This document shows positions 5,915-10,765 of a stretch of 10,765 bases of DNA, piece by piece. The stretch is taken from NCBI GenBank assembly GCA_007131625.1, contig SLQC01000227.1:1-10765 (forward strand), read 5' to 3'. Under the pieces are notes generated by a model. It was not told the DNA's origin. It was given only the letters and a program-made list of their open reading frames with translations, and searched no databases. Made by a program: the position numbers and the translations under genes. The DNA comes from Balneolales bacterium. GTDB taxonomy: Bacteria > Bacteroidota > Rhodothermia > Balneolales > Natronogracilivirgulaceae. The stretch's first letter is position 1. Every line of letters begins with the position of its first letter.

Positions 5915-7954
5915 TCAGAACTCATATTCCAGTCCCGCCCGCATCCAGCGACCGGGTTGTGGCACATTGGCGATATCAACATACCGGGTATTCGTCACAT
6001 TGGAGGCTTCCCAAAACAACCTGACCGAACCGACATGGTAGAACACTTTCAGGTCAATCATCCAGAATGGCTCAAATTCCCGGGTATCGGTAAACTCGCC
6101 GTCTTCATATAACAAATAACTGCCGGCGCGATTTTGCCAGATCACACTGGTGCTGGCTCCACCGTGATCGGTCAACGGATGGGTAAATGTAATGTTCAGT
6201 TTGTGATTCAGGTGGTCGAGTGCATAGTTTGAGAGAAATTCTCCGCTTGATTTATCGGTGTGGACATAGGCGTACTGCATAGAAAGGGCCCGGGATGCGA
6301 TGTCTGTCACTTCCTGGTTTCCGAGCGGTATGACCACACCCGCTTCCAGACCACTGATATTGACTTCGGTCAGATTCTCGCTTCGCCAGATATTGTCTTC
6401 CGGTCGACGAACCCAGTCGATCATATTGACTCCCCACCGGCGAAATGCCGCGAAATCGAACTGCAAACCCTGCCAGGTGCTTTTCAAGCCGGATTCCAGC
6501 GAGAAGGCCTCTTCAGGCTCGAGCAGCGCATTTCCAAGGTTGGTCGGACCGCTGTAAAAAAGGTCGGTAAAAGTCGGAAGCCGGAGAGTTCGATTCGCGG
6601 TAGCATACCATCTCCAATTGTCGTGAAGCTGCCATCCCAGATCAAGGCCCGGGAAAAGCGTAAACGGAGTATCCAGATCGGAATTGGCATATATCAGTGT
6701 CCCCCCCGAAAATGATAAAGGTCCATGCGACACACTCTGTTCTAGCATCAGGCTGATACCGTTTCGCTGATACGAATGCGTAAACCAGGCGTCGTCATAT
6801 CCCGAAACGCGCATAGGCTGATCCATTTCATATCCGAGGACATTACTATAAATATGCTCGAAGCGGTAGTCGATGCCGATAGAGCTGATACCGAATCGAT
6901 TCACATGAGTCCAATTGATGGATGCCCCGACGATGTCGGTCCGATGATAGTTATGTCCGGCGTACCATTCGGGGGCTTCATTGCGAAACAGTTCAAACCG
7001 ATCGTGATGCCTTCGCCAGTACACCGTCGGCGTCAGCCGAAGCGAGCCGTCCGGCAGCCAGCGAAGCGATGCAAAACCCGCTCTGGTATTCTCAAACTGA
7101 TCCGGATATGCAGGTGTATAAAAACTATTGGCGCCAAACGCTTTCTCGTTATAACCTGTCTGGAGGTCGAGCCGCCCGGTATCAAAACCGAGCTGAGACC
7201 GGTAAAATATGTTTCCGGAGCGGAAGTCGGTGTTGTCAGTGAATCCATCACTGGTCATGCCGTAAAGTGAGAGATGGTGGGCCAGTGGACCGGTACCGAA
7301 TCCGCCCGAAACACCGACCGAGCCGAAATGATGCTGACCTCCTGAAAGTGAAACCTTCTTGTGTGAATCTCCAGGCTCTTTGGTTATGATGTTGATGGCG
7401 CCGTTAAATGCATTCGGACCGAAAACGCGCGCAGCGGGACCGTGAAGAATTTCGATGCGCTCGATGCTACTCAAGTCGACCGGCACATTCAGGTTATGGT
7501 GTCCGGTCTGCGGGTCGGTCAAATTGACTCCGTTAAGCAGTACGAGCGTCTGATCAAACGTTCCACCCCGGATATTGACATCGGACTGCATCCCGAAGGT
7601 CCCACGATGGCGGATATCGACGCTTCGCACCAACGAAAGGAGTCCCGCCAGGTCCTGAGCTGCCGATTCACGGATTTGTTGGCGATTGATGACCTGAATG
7701 GATCGCTTTACATCGGAACGCAGAACCGGGGTTCGGCGAGAACTGACCACAATCTCGTCGAGTTCCCGTGTGATGATGGAATCCGGCGTGATCTCGGCAT
7801 CACTAACCGATAAGGTCTGTGCAATTCCTGCGAACACTGGAAGCAGCCATATGGCTACAAATAACATTGATGCAATGCAGACGGATATCCATGAGTGTAT
7901 TTCAGTCAGAGACGTCACATTTCGTTTCAGTGAAATCTGAGCAAAGAAATTCAT
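5915..7954 (-). CDS. TonB-dependent outer-membrane receptor, BtuB-like
   Basis: 679 residues from the ATG at 7954. Outer-membrane active transporter powered by TonB-ExbBD. Residues 1-45 form a long signal region (hydrophobic from about 23, IASMLFVAIWLLPVF, ending AGIAQ). A TonB-box-like DEIVVSS is at 66-72. The plug spans about 82-192 (RSIQVINRQQIRE, VNIRGGTFDQTLVLLNGV, SSIERIEILHGPAARVFG, NGAINIITK). The rest is a beta-barrel ending in the aromatic signature LEYEF. Length and plug fit small BtuB/iron-cobalamin-type receptors (600-700 residues), not the about 1000-residue SusC type, and no carboxypeptidase-like domain precedes the plug. Substrate not shown: cobalamin is a frequent guess for this subgroup, but the upstream region shows no B12-box-like riboswitch. 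No Shine-Dalgarno is visible; an in-frame GTG at 8011 would add 19 residues that look non-coding. Base composition is GC-richer than the neighbours (41 G/C of 60 in 7021-7080). Divergent to the oxidoreductase and convergent with the 3698 gene. Confidence 0.92.
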   Translation of the reverse strand: MNFFAQISLKRNVTSLTEIHSWISVCIASMLFVAIWLLPVFAGIAQTLSVSDAEITPDSIITRELDEIVVSSRRTPVLRSDVKRSIQVINRQQIRESAAQDLAGLLSLVRSVDIRHRGTFGMQSDVNIRGGTFDQTLVLLNGVNLTDPQTGHHNLNVPVDLSSIERIEILHGPAARVFGPNAFNGAINIITKEPGDSHKKVSLSGGQHHFGSVGVSGGFGTGPLAHHLSLYGMTSDGFTDNTDFRSGNIFYRSQLGFDTGRLDLQTGYNEKAFGANSFYTPAYPDQFENTRAGFASLRWLPDGSLRLTPTVYWRRHHDRFELFRNEAPEWYAGHNYHRTDIVGASINWTHVNRFGISSIGIDYRFEHIYSNVLGYEMDQPMRVSGYDDAWFTHSYQRNGISLMLEQSVSHGPLSFSGGTLIYANSDLDTPFTLFPGLDLGWQLHDNWRWYATANRTLRLPTFTDLFYSGPTNLGNALLEPEEAFSLESGLKSTWQGLQFDFAAFRRWGVNMIDWVRRPEDNIWRSENLTEVNISGLEAGVVIPLGNQEVTDIASRALSMQYAYVHTDKSSGEFLSNYALDHLNHKLNITFTHPLTDHGGASTSVIWQNRAGSYLLYEDGEFTDTREFEPFWMIDLKVFYHVGSVRLFWEASNVTNTRYVDIANVPQPGRWMRAGLEYEF

Positions 7955-8049
7955 TGGCCCAACCAGGTTTATAATATTTCTACACCCCGTAAATCCGATC
8001 CCGAAAATCACTATTCAACCGTAATTGCAACTCATAGGTTACTAATGAA

Positions 8050-8079
8050 ATCGGTTACTATTGGAGAACGGTAGCCGAT
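8050..8079. repeat. Imperfect hairpin in the divergent promoter region
   Basis: ATCGGTTACT and GGTAGCCGAT pair over 10 positions (two are G-T) around a 10-base loop. GGTTACTA also recurs at 8037 and 8053, with GGTAGCC at 8070, a period of 16-17, so the stem may be a by-product of a degraded direct repeat. There is no T tail. It does not match a cobalamin riboswitch. Confidence 0.4.
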
Positions 8080-8139
8080 TAAGATAATGTAAAAATTCAT
8101 ACAATAAAATTGATTTAAGAAATCTAAGGTGGTAATTTG

Positions 8140-8190
8140 AATGATATCGGGAAACGAATGATATCAGCATATAAATGATATCGGGGAGGG
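8140..8190. repeat. Three 17-bp direct repeats centred on TGATATC
   Basis: AATGATATCGGG at 8140, AATGATATCAGC at 8157 and AATGATATCGGG at 8174, exactly 17 bases apart. Each holds the palindrome GATATC; the middle one extends to TGATATCA. The last copy is followed by GGGAGGG at 8184, repeated at 8202. The array ends 44 bases before the oxidoreductase ATG at 8235 and lies in the space shared with the divergent TonB receptor. It could be a set of regulator sites or another minisatellite like the others here; the sequence does not decide. Confidence 0.8.
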
Positions 8191-8234
8191 ATTAAACTAT
8201 TGGGAGGGCGAATATTAATACAATTCCAGAAAAA

Positions 8235-9593
8235 ATGAATAAGAAAAACAAACCAATTCATAATTCAATTTCAAGACGTAGCTTTGTCAAAGTTTCTTCA
8301 GTGACTGCCGGAGGCCTTCTGTTACATTCACTGCCATTGCGTGCAAGTGCCTATGCAGCAGGCAGTGATACGATTAAAGTTGCGCTTATTGGATGTGGCA
8401 GCAGGGGTACTGGAGCTGCCTTCCAATCACTGAATGCGGATGATGGTATTAAACTGGTCGCCATGGCTGATATTCTTGAAGACAGACTTGTAGAGAGCTA
8501 TGACCTGTTGTCCCAGCGATATGGTGATACCGGGAAGCTGGATGTGCCGGAAGAGCATAAGTTTGTCGGATTTGATGCATACAAAGATGCAATCGCACTT
8601 GCTGATGTTGTATTGCTGACAACTCCTACTTTTTTCCGACCCCTGCACTTCGAAGAAGCGGTAAGCAAGGGTAAACACGTGTTTATGGAAAAACCCGTTG
8701 CCGTTGATCCCGCCGGTGTGCGCAGAGTGCTGGAATCCGGGAAAATCGCCAAACAAAAAAACCTCAATGTAGTGGTCGGTTTGCAACGCCGTTATCAAAA
8801 CAGGTACCGGGAATTGTACCGTCGCCATCAAAACGGGGACATCGGCGAGATTATTTCCGGCCAGGTCTACTGGAATCAGGGACCATTCCGTACCTTAGAC
8901 CCCCAACCGGATTGGTCCGAACTGGAATACCAGATAAGAAACCACTTTCACTTCATCTGGCAGGCCGGTGATCAAGTCCTCGACCAGATGATTCACAATA
9001 TTGATGTGGCCAACTGGTTTATCGGTGAACACCCGGTCACGGCCCAGGGAATGGGCGGGCGCGAAGTCCGTACCGGTAAAGAGTATGGTCAGATCTTCGA
9101 TCACAATTATGTTGAATATACATACCCGAGCGGTGTCGTGCTTTCCGCCCAATGCCGGCAGATTCCGAATTGTTTTAACCTTGTAACCGAAAGATTTAAT
9201 GGAAGCAATGGGTTCTTGTCCACTGGCGGTCCCGAAGGTCCCACAATTCGGGATCGAAAGCAAAATGTTCATTTTCGTTATGATAACGATGATAATGATC
9301 CCAGCCCGTATCAAATCGAACACGATGAGCTGTACGCTTCGATCCGCAATGGTTCGATCATAGACAATACGGATTACGGAGCCAAATCATCCATGACCGC
9401 AATCATGGGATTCATGGCTACCTACTCCGGCCAGTTCCTTGAATGGGATAAAGCGCTCAACTCCGACAAAAGGATGTACCCACATCATGATCTTTTACCA
9501 GAAGATTTAGATTGGAATGTACCGGCACCTGTTATGCCGAATGATGATGGTTACTATCCCATACCGATTCCCGGTGTGACCGAGGTAATTTAA
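8235..9593 (+). CDS. Tat-exported Gfo/Idh/MocA-family oxidoreductase
   Basis: 452 residues. Members use NAD(P)(H) to oxidise or reduce sugars and related alcohols. Residues 12-21 carry the twin-arginine motif SRRSFVKVSS followed by a hydrophobic stretch and an ASAYA cleavage region near 37-41, so export through Tat, folded with its cofactor, is likely. The Rossmann domain starts at 47 (IKVALIGCGSRGTG; GxGxxG-type glycines at 53-58), with VAMADI ending the second strand. The family EKP motif is MEKPVAVDP at 151-159, where Lys153 is the usual catalytic lysine. The C-terminal domain carries QMIHNIDVANW, with His254 in the position of the conserved catalytic or substrate-binding His. Length fits Tat-bearing members common in Bacteroidota, Balneolota and Planctomycetota (400-460). 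No Shine-Dalgarno precedes the ATG. It converges on the MFS remnant with only 33 bases between stop codons and no clear shared terminator. Substrate cannot be inferred. Confidence 0.93.
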   Translation: MNKKNKPIHNSISRRSFVKVSSVTAGGLLLHSLPLRASAYAAGSDTIKVALIGCGSRGTGAAFQSLNADDGIKLVAMADILEDRLVESYDLLSQRYGDTGKLDVPEEHKFVGFDAYKDAIALADVVLLTTPTFFRPLHFEEAVSKGKHVFMEKPVAVDPAGVRRVLESGKIAKQKNLNVVVGLQRRYQNRYRELYRRHQNGDIGEIISGQVYWNQGPFRTLDPQPDWSELEYQIRNHFHFIWQAGDQVLDQMIHNIDVANWFIGEHPVTAQGMGGREVRTGKEYGQIFDHNYVEYTYPSGVVLSAQCRQIPNCFNLVTERFNGSNGFLSTGGPEGPTIRDRKQNVHFRYDNDDNDPSPYQIEHDELYASIRNGSIIDNTDYGAKSSMTAIMGFMATYSGQFLEWDKALNSDKRMYPHHDLLPEDLDWNVPAPVMPNDDGYYPIPIPGVTEVI

Positions 9594-9626
9594 TCACACG
9601 AATGGCGGTGTACAGGCAGTGATTTC

Positions 9627-10498
9627 TCACCCAACCGACTCTTTGTTCAGCTTAACGGCCTGATAACCTCCTCGTTTCTTATCCTGTATAAACATTACAA
9701 GGAAGACCAGCGCAATTAAAAATGCAAAGGGGGCAATCCACAGAAATGAAATTTTGCCCCCGTAGTTATCTGTAGGACGCAGAATGGCAAATGCCGATTC
9801 AATTAAGGCTTGTTCCTGATCCAAATCTGTTTCCAGAATTGCACGCAGTGCATTACCGGTGTAATTGCCATGAAACTTATCGGTATTGCGATAATAAGCA
9901 AGTGCAACTTTAGTCTGATCCAGGGCATTACGCACATCAACGGCACGATAACCCAGTGCAGCCAATGCTGCCGGATCATCTGCCACGGATTCGGCTGTAA
10001 CTGCATATTCCGGAAAACGATGTTCCACCTGTTCCAAAACATCCACTGTTTGGGTTTCGTCAAGAGCATCCGGCAAATAATGGTCAGCAATTCCTCCCAT
10101 TATTACATTCGAACCACCGGCAGCAAAAAAACCGATTCCAATCATGAGTACAATTCCCAAAGATCCGGCTTGGGGGAAATGTTCACTCATCAAGCCCACC
10201 ATAGTTGGAAAATAGAAGGCGATATCACACGCAAATACAGTTGCCGAAATTATGAGCGGCAATGTACCGGATTCGAAAAAACTGACATAAGCAGGCCAAG
10301 ACCAGTTAAATCCGAAGCACCCAACAGCATCCCTGTTGGCGAAAATCTTTCCACAAACGGACCGGCAAATAAACGAAGCACAATCATGAGTCCACTTATC
10401 CAAATTAATACCAGCATGCCGTGCAACCCTGCTGCCTGGAGTACTTCAGGGATCCATCGCATCGGTCCCATTTCACTTGCTTCCTCATAGTTTACCAC
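9627..10498 (-). pseudogene. MFS transporter remnant: C-terminal half, 5'-truncated and frameshifted
   Basis: The minus strand first encodes (GTG at 10498) about 70 residues with EMGPMRWIPEVLQAAG, MLVLIWISGLMIVLRLFAGP and RFSPTGMLL, typical of the seventh and eighth membrane segments of a sugar/nucleoside-type MFS permease. Homology then jumps frame at a six-T run (A on the plus strand, 10276-10281): ...LLMSVF continues as FFESGTLPLIISATVFA, FYFPTMVGLMSE and IGFFAAGGSNVIMGGIADHY, through a soluble insert of about 100 residues, to a last membrane segment FLWIAPFAFLIALVFLVMF and a basic tail. One extra T would restore one frame, so this is a one-base deletion or an assembly error. Six N-terminal membrane segments (about 200 residues) are absent; an in-frame TAA at 10505-10507 and a tandem array occupy their place. 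Functional transport is not expected even if the frameshift is an artefact. Family assignment is by motif memory and the substrate is unknown. Confidence 0.8.
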
Positions 10499-10618
10499 AT
10501 TAGTTTACTCCCATTTTGCTTGCTCCCTCATAGTTTTCCACATTGTTTACTCCCACATCTTTTCCTCCTCACCCTTTTACCCCCTCATCGTTTTCTCCTC
10601 AACTTTTACTTCCACATA
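10476..10618. repeat. Degenerate tandem array at the 5' break of the MFS remnant
   Basis: Two 43-bp units, 10476-10518 and 10519-10560, agree over their first 38 bases except two substitutions and one indel (both contain CCTCATAGTTT and GTTTACTCCCA). Further right the pattern decays to about 14-bp subunits. On the minus strand these read as variants of ATGTGGGAGTAAAC (ATGTGGAAGTAAA, ATGAGGGGGTAAAA, ATGTGGGAGTAAAC, ATGTGGTAAAC). The leftmost unit overlaps the first codons of the remnant (YEEASE), so array and gene sequence merge. Confidence 0.75.
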
Positions 10619-10765
10619 AGATCATACATAGGATGAACATATATTGTCAATGATGTCCGGTAAATATGGAAGAAATTCTGTGTTTTAACAACCGACAATT
10701 GTTACGATGCTCACTGAAATGATTACATTATTAATATTGGTTATTTGAATGTATCGCAAAACATA
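10619..10765. other. AT-rich edge, nothing recognised
   Basis: About 150 bases to the window edge with no frame, repeat or RNA signature that I can support. The missing N-terminal MFS half is not present here. Confidence 0.4.

Noticed and set aside
5743..6112. Plus-strand frames over the 16-bp array and the receptor's 3' end
   Set aside because: They are antisense to the receptor or read through a non-triplet repeat.
8012..8234. Cobalamin riboswitch upstream of the BtuB-like receptor
   Set aside because: No B12-box-like segment or suitable arm structure was found on the minus strand; the visible structure is short repeats.

Overview
The window looks like a chromosomal segment of a Gram-negative member of the Bacteroidota/Balneolota/Rhodothermota group. 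This rests on a TonB-dependent outer-membrane receptor, a SusC-type carboxypeptidase-regulatory-like domain protein, a Tat-signal Gfo/Idh/MocA oxidoreductase, several starts without a Shine-Dalgarno sequence, and wide AT-rich intergenic spaces. The exact taxon cannot be read from the sequence.

Layout, left to right. 1-1251 (-): N-terminal three quarters of a delta-1-pyrroline-5-carboxylate dehydrogenase (proline/arginine catabolism), cut by the window edge. 1252-2096: 845 bases without a convincing gene, holding two different tandem arrays (15-bp and 22-bp units) and an AT-rich stretch. 2097-2531 (+): small membrane-anchored protein of unknown function. 2532-2954: hairpins and one copy of a dispersed 42-bp repeat. 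2955-3575 (+): secreted protein made of a SusC-like N-terminal domain without plug or barrel. 3698-5695 (+): large secreted protein with alpha-hairpin repeats, probably carbohydrate-active, family not identified. 5696-5914: a 16-bp tandem array enclosed by a perfect 10-bp inverted repeat, plus the second dispersed-repeat copy. 5915-7954 (-): BtuB-like TonB-dependent receptor. 7955-8234: divergent regulatory region with a 17-bp direct repeat built on TGATATC. 8235-9593 (+): exported Gfo/Idh/MocA oxidoreductase. 9627-10498 (-): C-terminal half of an MFS transporter, truncated at its 5' end, frameshifted, and abutting a fifth tandem array (about 10476-10618). 10619-10765: nothing recognisable.

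The middle and right parts (secreted helical enzyme, TonB receptor, exported oxidoreductase, MFS permease remnant) fit accessory uptake and processing of a sugar or other small molecule. No regulator, SusD or assigned glycoside hydrolase is present to name a substrate, and the genes do not form one operon. pruA is ordinary core metabolism. The most unusual property is non-coding: five intergenic tandem arrays with different units of about 14-22 bp within 10.7 kb, one sitting on the break of a decaying transporter gene. Whether this is a genome-wide minisatellite process cannot be decided from one window.
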